Positions 8,194 to 16,854 of a DNA stretch of 64,000 nucleotides are shown here, piece after piece. The stretch comes from Lewinellaceae bacterium (GTDB lineage: Bacteria > Bacteroidota > Bacteroidia > Chitinophagales > Saprospiraceae). The DNA lies in assembly GCA_020636105.1 (NCBI GenBank), contig JACJYL010000002.1, forward strand, positions 1,261,001 through 1,325,000. Direction: 5' to 3'. Below the pieces are notes generated by a model that was given only the letters and a program-made list of their open reading frames with translations, did not search any database and had not been told where the DNA came from. Position 1 is the stretch's first letter; each line of letters starts with the position of its first letter. Both the position numbers and the translations under genes were made by a program.

Positions 8194-8763
8194 TCAGATC
8201 TTATCTAAAGATTTGTGTTGGGGATCCCTGTTTTTTTTGAAAGCGGTAGGTGTCATGCCTGTTTCTTTTTTGAACTGTGAGGATAGATAGGCCACACTAC
8301 TATAATTCATTAGAAAGGAAATTTCAGATAAAGTCAGTTCATCATAAAACAAAAATCCCTTAACCCTTTCAATCTTTTGAAGGGTAATAAACCGTTCAAT
8401 AGTGATGCCTTCCACAGAGGAGAACAATCGACTTAAGTGGCTATAATTATAGTGCAACCGTTCCGAAAGAAAAACAGAAAAATTAACAGCTAAAGGTTCT
8501 TTGCTATAATGTATCTGATCAATAATCAGTGTTTTAATTGTTGAAATAAGGATATCGGTAGCAGGCCCTAATAGCTCAAATCCTAAAGGTTCTATTTTTT
8601 CACTCAATGCCGTTCGTTGTTGGCTGTCAAGTGCCTGAGGTAAATATACTTTTCCTAGCTCCACTTTAATGAAAGGAATATCCAATCTGTTAAATACCTC
8701 TTTTATCGCCATGATACACCGGGGGCAGACCATATTTTTTATATGTACTTTGAATTGCTGCAT
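8194..8763 (-). CDS. AraC-type regulator with HMA-like CxxC N-terminus
   Basis: A 189-residue protein. Residues 1-75 look like a degenerate HMA domain (VHIKNMVCPRCIMAI, Cys13 and Cys16, where copper chaperones have GMxCxxC). Residues about 90-180 are an AraC/XylS DNA-binding domain with two helix-turn-helices (LSEISFLMNYSSVAYLSSQFKKETGMTPTAFK). I infer a regulator that binds metal, probably Cu(I), through the two cysteines. It is 2 bases after the NADH dehydrogenase stop and 90 bases before copA, so copA expression is the obvious target. A paralogue lies at 10104-10703. Confidence 0.8.
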   Translation of the reverse strand: MQQFKVHIKNMVCPRCIMAIKEVFNRLDIPFIKVELGKVYLPQALDSQQRTALSEKIEPLGFELLGPATDILISTIKTLIIDQIHYSKEPLAVNFSVFLSERLHYNYSHLSRLFSSVEGITIERFITLQKIERVKGFLFYDELTLSEISFLMNYSSVAYLSSQFKKETGMTPTAFKKNRDPQHKSLDKI

Positions 8764-8765
8764 GA

Positions 8766-10103
8766 TTAATTTTTTTGATGGGTATTGTTGGTTTTAAAGG
8801 GTCTCATTATAATTCGGTTTCCTTTTTCAAAACTAAAATAACTTATAGCCCAGTTAATGCTCACCAATAATTTATTTCTGAAACCACTTATCGACATCAG
8901 ATGTACAATGGACCATATCAGCCAGGCAAAATATCCTGCGAATTTGAATTTACCCAAATCCGCGACAGCCCTTCTTTTTCCAATGGTAGCAAGTGAGCCT
9001 TTATCTTTGTATTTAAACGGTTTCAATGCTTTTCCATGGATTAGGTTTATTAATGTTTCAGCAAGATGTGTGCCCTGCTGAATGGCTACTTGAGCAACTT
9101 GAGGATGCCCGTTAGCATTCCCTTGTGTAGCTACTGTTGAAACATCACCAATAACAAATACGTTTTCGTATCCTTCAATTTTGAGAAATTCATTTGTTTT
9201 TATTCGGTTTCCTTTCTCCACAAACATGTTATCTATCCCGGCTGGAAATTGCCCTTTTACTCCGGCGGTCCATATAAGGTTTTTTGCAATGATTTTTTTC
9301 TCATTTTTAGTTGTAACGGTCGTGCCGTCATAGTCAACTACTGTTTCGTTGAGTAATACTTCTACATTAAGATCCTTTAAATACTTCAGGGTCTTTGTCG
9401 AAGCATTTTCAGACATAGAAGACAATAATTTATCCGATGCTTCAATCAAATAAATATTCATAATAAAAGCAGGATATTCCGGATAATCCTTGGGTAAAAT
9501 GTAGTGACAAAATTCAGCCAGGGCGCCTGCTGTTTCAATACCTGCAGGCCCCCCTCCCACTACGACAAAATTAGTCAGTGCATCTCTTTCTTCTTCATTA
9601 CAAGTGATGGCAGCTTGTTCCAGGTTTTGCAACATTTTATGGCGAATGTTTAAGGAGTCCCGAATATCTTTGAGTCCTAAACTGTGATCTTCAACTTTTT
9701 TCATGCCGAAAAAGTTGGTTTCTGTCCCTGTTGCAATCACCAGGAAGTCATATGTCAAAAGCCCTTTATCAGTCAAAACAGAAGTGGTCGACGTTTGAAT
9801 CTCAAGTACTTCTGCCAATCGAAAAATTACGTTTTTGTATCCTCTCAATTGTTTTCTAAAAGGAAAAACGATACTATCCGGTTCCAATGCACTGGTGGCT
9901 ACCTGGTAAAAAAGAGGTTGAAATTGATGAAAATTGTTTCGATCTATTAATACAATTTGTAAATCCTGATTTTTTAGCTTTTCCACTAGAGCCAACCCAG
10001 CAAAACCTCCGCCAATAACCACTACCCTTGGAAATTCAGATTCTGGTAAACATATGGTTTCTTTCACCATACAAGAGGTCTCAATTTTTGATTTATTATA
10101 CAC
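8766..10103 (-). CDS. Type II NADH dehydrogenase (FAD-dependent)
   Basis: A 445-residue NAD(P)/FAD oxidoreductase of the NDH-2 family. The FAD-binding motif VVVIGGGFAG is near residue 30, the second dinucleotide motif VVVGGGPAGIETAG (NADH) near 190, and a C-terminal region with SISGFRNKLLVSINW could be a membrane-contact helix. It transfers electrons from NADH to quinone without proton pumping. The GTG at 10103 directly abuts the stop of the upstream AraC gene; an ATG at residue 12 (position 10070) is an alternative start that still keeps the FAD motif. Its place between two metal regulators is unusual and suggests a link to copper, for example keeping copper as Cu(I) or replacing copper-damaged Fe-S dehydrogenases. 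That link is inference. Confidence 0.88.
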   Translation of the reverse strand: MYNKSKIETSCMVKETICLPESEFPRVVVIGGGFAGLALVEKLKNQDLQIVLIDRNNFHQFQPLFYQVATSALEPDSIVFPFRKQLRGYKNVIFRLAEVLEIQTSTTSVLTDKGLLTYDFLVIATGTETNFFGMKKVEDHSLGLKDIRDSLNIRHKMLQNLEQAAITCNEEERDALTNFVVVGGGPAGIETAGALAEFCHYILPKDYPEYPAFIMNIYLIEASDKLLSSMSENASTKTLKYLKDLNVEVLLNETVVDYDGTTVTTKNEKKIIAKNLIWTAGVKGQFPAGIDNMFVEKGNRIKTNEFLKIEGYENVFVIGDVSTVATQGNANGHPQVAQVAIQQGTHLAETLINLIHGKALKPFKYKDKGSLATIGKRRAVADLGKFKFAGYFAWLIWSIVHLMSISGFRNKLLVSINWAISYFSFEKGNRIIMRPFKTNNTHQKN

Positions 10104-10703
10104 TTATCGGTTATTTATAATGATTTTATTTTGTGGCAACCTATTCCTCAATTTGTGGACTTTATAAAAGCTCATGGTCGTACCTGTATAATTTTTAAAT
10201 TGTTTACACAGATGTTGAACACTTCTATACCCCAGATGGTAGGCTATTTCTGAAAAATTCATTTCATCATATTCCACTAATTCTTTTACTTTTTCCATTC
10301 TTACTAATGCAAAGTATCGTTCAATTGTAACGGATTCCCGATGCGAAAATGTTTTGCTCAAATAGAAATAGCTTTTGTGGAATTTTCTACTCAAGAAATC
10401 AGATAGGTTACAGTCCATAATTAAAGGTAAATCATTAACCAACCCACGAATGGTTAATTTGATTTGGTCAACTAAAAAAACCTCTTTGTCTTTGATCAAA
10501 TCAAAACCATCTTCCCTTAGCGCTTTTCTAAGGCTATCAAATTCAAATTGGTTTTGGTTTTGATAACATGAAATAACAGCTTTCCCAAGCGTAAGCTCAA
10601 GCACCAGATAACCAGAATCTTCCAAGGTTTGTCTGACAACCTTGATACATCTGGTACAGATCATATCTTTGATAAATAAAACCTTTTCTTGTTGTATACT
10701 CAT
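10104..10703 (-). CDS. AraC-type regulator with HMA-like CxxC N-terminus (second copy)
   Basis: A 199-residue paralogue of the 8194-8763 regulator, with the same layout: an N-terminal HMA-like part (FIKDMICTRCIKVV, Cys16 and Cys19) and a C-terminal AraC domain (FSEIAYHLGYRSVQHLCKQFKNYTGT). Its start overlaps the stop of the 66-codon gene upstream by the four bases ATGA, and its own stop is adjacent to the start of the NADH dehydrogenase, so these genes are translationally coupled. Having two copies suggests two metals, two thresholds or heterodimers; the sequence does not say which. Confidence 0.8.
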   Translation of the reverse strand: MSIQQEKVLFIKDMICTRCIKVVRQTLEDSGYLVLELTLGKAVISCYQNQNQFEFDSLRKALREDGFDLIKDKEVFLVDQIKLTIRGLVNDLPLIMDCNLSDFLSRKFHKSYFYLSKTFSHRESVTIERYFALVRMEKVKELVEYDEMNFSEIAYHLGYRSVQHLCKQFKNYTGTTMSFYKVHKLRNRLPQNKIIINNR

Positions 10704-10900
10704 AATGTTAAATTTGATATTAACTTTTGCTGATACTCTGAGATTAATTCTTTTTTAACACGAAATACATACTTTAAGGCATTGCCTTTGCGATAAATCA
10801 CTTGTCCTTTTACAAATTGCTCCATATTGGGAAATTCCACTCTCTTTTTATGTTTTCTTCTCTTGGCAGCCTTGTAAGTATTTTCTTCCATATAACTCAT
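10700..10900 (-). CDS. Small Lys-rich hypothetical protein
   Basis: A 66-residue basic protein (YKAAKRRKHKKRVEFPNMEQF...) with no membrane segment or cysteine. I do not recognise it. Its stop overlaps the start of the following AraC gene in an ATGA arrangement and it begins 37 bases after the M43 protease stop, so position and coupling argue that it is a real gene. The composition would suit nucleic-acid binding, but this is only a guess. Confidence 0.5.
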   Translation of the reverse strand: MSYMEENTYKAAKRRKHKKRVEFPNMEQFVKGQVIYRKGNALKYVFRVKKELISEYQQKLISNLTL

Positions 10901-10937
10901 GTAATAGCTTTTGAGTAGTCCAAATTAAAAGGCAGTT

Positions 10938-12980
10938 TTAATGTCTGATCACAACCTTTTTTGTTTTGAAGTGCTTTCCAATATTCAATGACAAATAATA
11001 TAATCCCTCTGGCAGCCCCTCTGCAGGTATTGTAATTAGGTGGTGCCCTGAATCATACTTTTGGGGGTTAATAACATTGACCTCTTTTCCAAGCGCATTG
11101 AACAGGGTTCCAAAAATCATTAGAGGCTCCTCAATATTAAACTCCAGGTTTAATCGGCCAGAAACAGGATTAGGGTAGGTTTTATAATTTAAGTGCTCAG
11201 GAAAGTTATCTTCGATTGCCACAGGTGTATCTCCATTACCAATATAAAGATCATCGATATAAAGTTTATTCCCCCCATCTGTCACATTCACAATTTTGAC
11301 TTCAACATAGGTTTCGGTTTTAAAATTGTTTAGAATGATGAATGCATCTTTCCATTGGGTAGAATCAGGAATAAAGGGAGTGGTTTGTGTCGGACCAGTA
11401 ACCAAACCACTGCCTGATCTGTAAAAAACCTGGGAATAAGTATTCCCACAGTTCGAAGAAAGTAAAACAATTAATTCATCTGAATAACTTGGGTCAGACC
11501 TTGCGTATGCCCATTTAAAAGACATGAAAAGCAGGTTTCCTGTGTTTGAAGAAAAGTCTAATTTTGGCAACACCATTTCATCAACGGTTCCATAATTTGT
11601 ATTTTCTAAATTATTGATACTCATTGAATAATTACTCGAAGTAAAAGCCAAAGAATCCAATTGCCAGGTAATTTCTCCATCAGGGTTATTTATGGAAATG
11701 CCGGCAGGAGGATAAAGACCGCTATCAAAATTTTCACTAAAAGGCAAATCAGCCCCCACTCCAGGAGCATTTACACTAATATAATTTTCCTTAATAAGGG
11801 TATCCGAAGTGTTGGCATTTGAAACAATAAGCATCACATCATAATTACCAATAGATTCGTAATTAACGACAGGGTTTTGTTCATTGGAAAAACCGGGGTT
11901 TCCGCCAGGGAATTCCCATTGCCAATTGGTCACATCATTTAATGAAATATCAGAAAATCTTACACTATTACCGATGCAAATATCTTTGGTAAGAGTTGCA
12001 AAGTCCGCTAGAACCGGGCATATAGCGGGTGAGATATAAATTGAATCATAACCTGTGTTAATTAGATTTTCATCGGTCCAAATTTCAGTTCGAATAGCAT
12101 TTAAGGAGCTTTGCATTCTCATTTTTTGACCACTCGTAAACATGTTTTTACAACTCCCGGGTGTATAATCCATGTAATTTTCTTTCTGGTCATTTAAATC
12201 AGGGAGATCGTTGTCACAAGTATTTAGCGTAATGCAAGAGTAATTGGGTTCAAAGGTTGGAGGCGTATCACAAACATAATCACCATCAGTACATACATCC
12301 TGACCACATGAATTATTGAAGGTATGGTAAACACCAAGCCAATGACCTACTTCATGGGTAAGTGTCCTACCTGGAAAACCGTTTGCTGATCCTGTATTGC
12401 CAAAATAATTATGCTGCACAACAACGCCATCTTCATCTGGTGGCCCACCCGGAAAAGAAGCATAACCGGCTACGTTTCCATTTATACTTTTTACAATATA
12501 AACATTCAGATACCTCGTGTTATCCCAAAAACTCAGCTCCTTTAATAATGGGCGCTGATAGCTTTGGTGATTGGTTAATGAAGAATTAACCCTTACAATG
12601 CCGTTTGTACATTTTCCTTCCGGGTTTAAATTGGCCAGGAAAAACCGCACATTGGTATCCACTCCTTCTCCATCTCCATTGGTGCCTGCCATTTTGCCAA
12701 AGTCTTCGTTTAGAATTTGAATCTGGCTTTGAATTTGTAATTCTGAAATATTTTCGTTTCCACCATTATGAATGACGTGAACAACAACAGGGATGATTTT
12801 TATTGAATCTGTATTACGCTCGCCGGATTCAATTTGATTAATACCGTTTTGAATTTTATGTTTAATCTCTTCCAGGTTGTTCTGGTTAAAATATTGATCA
12901 AAGTAACAGGGTCTAATTTCCTGAGCAACCCCAAATTTTGCAGTCAAAAAAAGCAAAAGCAGCAATATTGTTTTTTTCAT
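10938..12980 (-). CDS. Secreted M43 zinc metalloprotease with PKD and T9SS sorting domain
   Basis: A 680-residue secreted protease of the pappalysin/cytophagalysin family (M43). A signal peptide (LLLLLFLTAKFGVAQ) leads into the catalytic domain with the extended zinc site HEVGHWLGVYH (residues 209-219) and a Met-turn ENYMDYT. A PKD-like domain follows (VRFSDISLNDVTNWQWEFPGG, about 350), then a jelly-roll-like segment and a C-terminal T9SS sorting domain of roughly 80 residues (YPNPVSGRLNLEF ... KHFKTKKVVIRH). It would be exported through the outer membrane and cleave extracellular proteins. It is an odd member of a copper cluster: genes on both sides are metal genes and the spacing is short on both sides. 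Confidence 0.88.
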   Translation of the reverse strand: MKKTILLLLLFLTAKFGVAQEIRPCYFDQYFNQNNLEEIKHKIQNGINQIESGERNTDSIKIIPVVVHVIHNGGNENISELQIQSQIQILNEDFGKMAGTNGDGEGVDTNVRFFLANLNPEGKCTNGIVRVNSSLTNHQSYQRPLLKELSFWDNTRYLNVYIVKSINGNVAGYASFPGGPPDEDGVVVQHNYFGNTGSANGFPGRTLTHEVGHWLGVYHTFNNSCGQDVCTDGDYVCDTPPTFEPNYSCITLNTCDNDLPDLNDQKENYMDYTPGSCKNMFTSGQKMRMQSSLNAIRTEIWTDENLINTGYDSIYISPAICPVLADFATLTKDICIGNSVRFSDISLNDVTNWQWEFPGGNPGFSNEQNPVVNYESIGNYDVMLIVSNANTSDTLIKENYISVNAPGVGADLPFSENFDSGLYPPAGISINNPDGEITWQLDSLAFTSSNYSMSINNLENTNYGTVDEMVLPKLDFSSNTGNLLFMSFKWAYARSDPSYSDELIVLLSSNCGNTYSQVFYRSGSGLVTGPTQTTPFIPDSTQWKDAFIILNNFKTETYVEVKIVNVTDGGNKLYIDDLYIGNGDTPVAIEDNFPEHLNYKTYPNPVSGRLNLEFNIEEPLMIFGTLFNALGKEVNVINPQKYDSGHHLITIPAEGLPEGLYYLSLNIGKHFKTKKVVIRH

Positions 12981-13009
12981 AATTCCGATTTGATTAAAGT
13001 TGCCTGGTT

Positions 13010-13696
13010 TTAATGAGTATGAGCTCCTGTTTCCAGAAAAGCTCCCTTAGCTCCTACACCTTCTATATGAATTAACTGGGCTCCGTAATGCCCGGCTTCG
13101 CTGACAAAATAGGCGGAAGAAATAAGCGCAATGGCCACAAAAATTTCAAGCCATAATTTTCGTTTCAAAAAAAAGTGACTAATAGACTTTAGAACAACCG
13201 CAAAAAAGGCACTCCAAAGCGTATAATCTGCAAACCATTCATGCTTGTCTAATACCCAGGCCGCAGTTTCAGATAATCCATTTGTATGTGGGTGTACATA
13301 CCTTCCGGCTACATAAGCACCTAATAGTCCGGCAGTTGCCAAACCCAGGGTAACCCAACTAAGCTGTTCTTTAAAAACGAAAAAGCTGATTATTTGAAAC
13401 AAAGCAGCAAACAACAATAACACAATGGGAAAATGTACAACCATAGGATGTAAAGTCGGAAAGCTTTCAAATGAAGCCTTTTCTTTAACTATTGCATCAG
13501 CATGATGAGTATCAGGTTCTCCATGAACGTGGCCAGCATCTTCTATGTGTACTTGTATAGAGGACGCTTCTCCCATAGAATCATTTTGAATTTGTTCCTG
13601 CGATTCATTGTCCTTTTTGTGTCCTTCCTCTCCGTGTGCATTTGCAGAAAAACTTAAAAGGAAAAGGCTTGCTGTGATTATCAGTACTTTTTGCAT
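13010..13696 (-). CDS. DUF2231-type membrane protein with His-rich N-terminus
   Basis: A 228-residue protein. After a signal-like segment (LFLLSFSANAHGEEGH) comes a His/Asp/Glu-rich periplasmic stretch (residues about 20-70, with HVHGEPDTHHAD), then four hydrophobic helices starting FPTLHPMVVHFPIVLLLFAALF. The LHP-x-x-VHFP motif is the mark of DUF2231. It ends with HYGAQLIHIEGVGAKGAF and a His-containing tail. In that family the conserved histidines are thought to bind heme or metal. Here the added His-rich segment and the neighbouring CopB ATPase suggest a metal-binding inner-membrane protein. The exact job is unknown. Confidence 0.7.
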   Translation of the reverse strand: MQKVLIITASLFLLSFSANAHGEEGHKKDNESQEQIQNDSMGEASSIQVHIEDAGHVHGEPDTHHADAIVKEKASFESFPTLHPMVVHFPIVLLLFAALFQIISFFVFKEQLSWVTLGLATAGLLGAYVAGRYVHPHTNGLSETAAWVLDKHEWFADYTLWSAFFAVVLKSISHFFLKRKLWLEIFVAIALISSAYFVSEAGHYGAQLIHIEGVGAKGAFLETGAHTH

Positions 13697-13748
13697 TTTT
13701 ATGATTTTATTTGATAAAAGACCATAATCTGTTTCTAATTATTTGCTA

Positions 13749-13883
13749 TTAAAAAAAGTGATTGATAAGACTCTGGTAAATGCCTCCAATAATTATTGAG
13801 CCTACCAGAAGAATTAAAAAGTAGTTGTACATTTTTTTCATCAATGAAGGAGGGTTATCTCCCGTTTGGCAACACTTTTTCAT
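13749..13883 (-). CDS. 44-residue membrane protein with N-terminal CC motif
   Basis: A short open frame of 44 codons plus stop, starting ATGAAAAAGTGTTGCCAAAC: the protein begins MKKCCQTGDNPPS and continues with a single hydrophobic helix (YFLILLVGSIIIGGIYQ). It sits 23 bases after the CopB stop and 52 bases before the DUF2231 gene, all on the same strand, which supports it as a real gene. The adjacent cysteines at positions 4-5 on the cytoplasmic side could bind Cu(I). A regulator or accessory subunit of the CopB ATPase is possible. Family unknown to me. Confidence 0.6.
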   Translation of the reverse strand: MKKCCQTGDNPPSLMKKMYNYFLILLVGSIIIGGIYQSLINHFF

Positions 13884-13906
13884 ATTTAAATTTGATATTA
13901 TCCAGG

Positions 13907-15931
13907 TTATCTTAATTTCAATTTCAACAACTGGGCATTAATGGCCACTATCACTGTACTTAAAGACATTAATACGGCTCCAATGGCAGGGGTTAAAACG
14001 AAAGCCGGGTATAAGACTCCTGCTGCCAGGGGAATTGCAATGACATTATATCCGGTAGCCCAAATCAGGTTTTGAACCATTTTCCAGTAAGTAGCTTTTC
14101 CAAATAATATCAGGTTGGAAATATCTTTTGGGTTGCTGTTGACCAATATAATATCAGCGGTTTCATTGGCTACATCCGTACCCGATCCTATTGCAATGCC
14201 TATATCTGCTTTGGCCAATGCAGGTGCATCATTTACACCATCTCCTGTCATGGCAACGATGTGTCCTTTGCTTTTTAAGTCGTCAATAATTTCTACCTTT
14301 TGATGGGGTAAAACTTCTGCAAAATAACCATCAAGTTTCAGTGACTCACTGACCGCTTTGGCCACTATCTTATTATCTCCGGTAGCCATGAAAACTTTAA
14401 TATTATTCTTTTGTAAGGTTTTGACTGCTTGTTCAGATTCTGCTCTGATCTCATCGGCCAATCCAATAAATCCAGCCAGGACATCATCAATAATTATGAA
14501 GATGACGGTTTCGGCTGCATTCAAATAGGCATCGGACGGAAGGCTGATTTTGTTTTCTTCCAGAAATTTAGGACTAACCACTTTAACTTGCTTTCCTTTT
14601 ATCGTGCCTTTAACCCCTCTTGCTGTAATAGATTCGAAATTGTCAACCTGAGGAATATCCAAAGCTTCATTTTTGGCGTATCTTACAATGCTTTGTGCAA
14701 TGGGATGTTCTGAATTTTGTTCCAGGGCGGCGGCCATTTGAATTAGTTGAACTTTGTCGTGATCAGTTGATTTTGATTCGATTCTGGTTACACCAAACTC
14801 CCCTTTTGTCAATGTTCCGGTTTTGTCAAATACAATGGCTGATATTTTCCTGGAATCTTCGAAAGCCGTTCTGTTCCTGATCAGTAAACCATTTTTTGCC
14901 GAAATGGAAGTGGAGATGGCCACTACCAGCGGGATGGCTAATCCAAGGGCATGAGGACAGGCGATAATCAAAACCGTTACCATCCTTTCCAAGGCAAAAA
15001 CAAATGGCTTGCCATCTAATAGCCAATAGGTAAGCGTTACCCCTCCGGCAATAATAGCAATATAGGTAAGCCACTTAGCAGCTTTATTAGCTAGGTTTTG
15101 GGTTTTGGATTTAGAAGCCTGTGCTTCTTTAACCATTTTAATCACGTTGCTCAAATAAGAATCTTCCCCTGTTTTTTCAACTCTTACGTTTAACGACGAA
15201 CTTCCAATAATAGACCCTCCAATCAGGTAATCATTTTCCTTTTTCTCTATGGGTTTTGATTCCCCTGTGAGCATTGATTCATTGACATAAGTGGTACCCT
15301 TTACTACTTTCCCGTCGGCAGGGACTTTTTCATTGGCTTTTATGAGAATGATATCTCCTTTTTTTAAATTTTGAGTAGCCACATCTTCCATTTCACCATC
15401 CTCTCGAATAATATGTGCCACACTTGGCATTAGGTCTGCTAATTTTTCAAGTGCTTTGGAGGCCCCTAAAATAGATTTCATTTCTATCCAATGTCCCAAT
15501 AACATGATCACGATTAGCGTCGCCAATTCCCAAAAAAATGTTTTACCCCCAAGTCCAAAAGTTACGGCTGCACTATAGGCATAGGCCGTAATGATAGCTA
15601 AGGAGATCAGGGTCATCATCCCTGGGGTTTTTCCTTTTACTTCATTAAAAAATCCTTTCAAAAAAGGAAAGCCTCCATAGAAAAAAACAATACTTGACAA
15701 TAGAAAAACCACTAAATCCCGGCCTGTAAAATCAAATTGGTATCCTAACAATTCCTGGATCATGGGCGCCAGAATAACAATAGGAATGCACAAAATAAGT
15801 GATACCCAAAATCGTTTTTTAAAATCTTCAATCATCATTCTATGATGATCATGCCCTGAGGCACCCATGGATGGGTTACCATGACTTCCGTGATTATTCA
15901 TCTTATGATGTTGGTGTTGTGAATGGTCCAT
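13907..15931 (-). CDS. copB: CPH-type copper P1B-3 ATPase CopB
   Basis: A 674-residue P-type ATPase. The N-terminus is His/Met-rich with no HMA domain (MDHSQHQHHKMNNHGSHG). The transmembrane metal site is CPH (325-327) in place of CPC, the phosphorylation motif is DKTGT (Asp369), and GDGVNDAPAL follows. CPH with a His-rich N-terminus defines the CopB (P1B-3) group, which exports copper or silver. It is the second copper ATPase of the cluster and probably differs from CopA in affinity or copper oxidation state. The neighbours are a secreted HMA protein upstream and the 44-residue membrane protein downstream. Confidence 0.9.
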   Translation of the reverse strand: MDHSQHQHHKMNNHGSHGNPSMGASGHDHHRMMIEDFKKRFWVSLILCIPIVILAPMIQELLGYQFDFTGRDLVVFLLSSIVFFYGGFPFLKGFFNEVKGKTPGMMTLISLAIITAYAYSAAVTFGLGGKTFFWELATLIVIMLLGHWIEMKSILGASKALEKLADLMPSVAHIIREDGEMEDVATQNLKKGDIILIKANEKVPADGKVVKGTTYVNESMLTGESKPIEKKENDYLIGGSIIGSSSLNVRVEKTGEDSYLSNVIKMVKEAQASKSKTQNLANKAAKWLTYIAIIAGGVTLTYWLLDGKPFVFALERMVTVLIIACPHALGLAIPLVVAISTSISAKNGLLIRNRTAFEDSRKISAIVFDKTGTLTKGEFGVTRIESKSTDHDKVQLIQMAAALEQNSEHPIAQSIVRYAKNEALDIPQVDNFESITARGVKGTIKGKQVKVVSPKFLEENKISLPSDAYLNAAETVIFIIIDDVLAGFIGLADEIRAESEQAVKTLQKNNIKVFMATGDNKIVAKAVSESLKLDGYFAEVLPHQKVEIIDDLKSKGHIVAMTGDGVNDAPALAKADIGIAIGSGTDVANETADIILVNSNPKDISNLILFGKATYWKMVQNLIWATGYNVIAIPLAAGVLYPAFVLTPAIGAVLMSLSTVIVAINAQLLKLKLR

Positions 15932-15975
15932 TCTTATTTCAATTGTGGTTAATTAATATCCCAATGCTTAAAGCT

Positions 15976-16002
15976 GGAGAGGGGAGTTTCCTCCTCCTCT
16001 CC
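15976..16002 (-). terminator. GC-rich hairpin before CopB
   Basis: GGAGAGGGGAG (15976-15986) pairs imperfectly with CTCCTCCTCTCC (15991-16002). It lies between the secreted HMA gene and CopB on the minus strand and has no clear T run after it. It could be an attenuator or an mRNA processing/stability element that sets the ratio of upstream to downstream genes. Confidence 0.35.
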
Positions 16003-16017
16003 GCAATGGACGTAAGT

Positions 16018-16479
16018 TTATGCTTTGGCTCGATCATATTGGCAACAGCCAGGTAAATTGGTGTATACTTCCTCTTTCGCTTGAAATTTATCAGTATCGT
16101 GACCAACATCAGCTATTTTCTTTTTGATTTCGTCCAGGCTGATAACTTCATTATCGAATTGGACAGCCATCATTTTGGTATCTACATCCCAGTCAGCTGA
16201 TTGAATCCCTTTTACATTTTTAAGTGCCCCTTCAATTCTGTTTTCACACATACCGCAATTTCCATAAACTTTGAAAGATGCTTTTTGTCCATTGAAACTA
16301 GATGTCATCGCTGCTCCTGTGATTTCATCAATTGAACTGGAAGCGTTATCTACCTTTGATGTTGATGACTCACAACTAGCTCCCTTTTTCGCCTTTGAAC
16401 CACAACAACCTTGAGCGTTTACAGAAAAACCCATAAGTACGAGTGCCAATACACTCAGTGAAATTTTTAAATAATTCAT
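16018..16479 (-). CDS. Secreted HMA-domain protein
   Basis: A 153-residue protein. I start it at the ATG giving MNYLKISLSVLALVLMGFS, a normal signal peptide cleaved at VNAQ, rather than at longer upstream codons that run back into the neighbouring lipoprotein gene. The mature part has a Cys-rich start (GCCGSKAKKGASCESS), an HMA domain with YGNCGMCENRI (CxxC) and a C-terminal CC (LPGCCQYD). It is probably a periplasmic Cu(I) binder passing metal between the ATPases and the CusCBA pump. Periplasmic HMA domains of this kind are common in Bacteroidota copper clusters. Confidence 0.8.
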   Translation of the reverse strand: MNYLKISLSVLALVLMGFSVNAQGCCGSKAKKGASCESSTSKVDNASSSIDEITGAAMTSSFNGQKASFKVYGNCGMCENRIEGALKNVKGIQSADWDVDTKMMAVQFDNEVISLDEIKKKIADVGHDTDKFQAKEEVYTNLPGCCQYDRAKA

Positions 16480-16525
16480 TTTAAATTGTTTTTTAGTTAA
16501 ATAATGTTTTTTAATAAATTGATTC

Positions 16526-16834
16526 CTAATGACTGTGACCATCATGATCATCTTTATCAATTAATTCTAAATCCATACCGCATTTCGAGCACTTGTCCCC
16601 TTCTTTCCCTTTAATATCAGGATGCATAGGACAAGCATGCGTCTCAGTCATATCGCCTTTCATTTCGGTGCCATCCTGGTGATCAGCATGTTCATGGTCG
16701 GCATCATTCATTTCCATTTTGTCGTGTGAATGGTCATCATGACCGTCGCTGGCATTACTTCCTCCACAAGAAGAAAGACTAATTGTAATTGCGATTAACG
16801 CAATAAAAAATGCACTGATTTTTAAAATCTTCAT
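16526..16834 (-). CDS. Lipoprotein with heavy-metal-binding domain (HMBD)
   Basis: A 102-residue lipoprotein with lipobox LSSC (Cys at about 23), a His/Asp/Glu-rich linker (HDDHSHDKMEMNDADHEH) and a C-terminal HMBD with ACPMHPDIKGKEGDKCSKCG. The CPMHP...CxxCGM pattern is the short metal-binding module often found at the start of CusB proteins. Here it stands alone as a membrane-anchored metal trap. The gene lies 20 bases after cusB on the same strand. Confidence 0.8.
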   Translation of the reverse strand: MKILKISAFFIALIAITISLSSCGGSNASDGHDDHSHDKMEMNDADHEHADHQDGTEMKGDMTETHACPMHPDIKGKEGDKCSKCGMDLELIDKDDHDGHSH

Positions 16835-16854
16835 GATCTATTGTTTTTATATAA

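Noticed and set aside
16480..16560. Longer start for the secreted HMA protein
   Set aside because: It runs into the HMBD lipoprotein gene and hides the signal peptide that starts at 16479.
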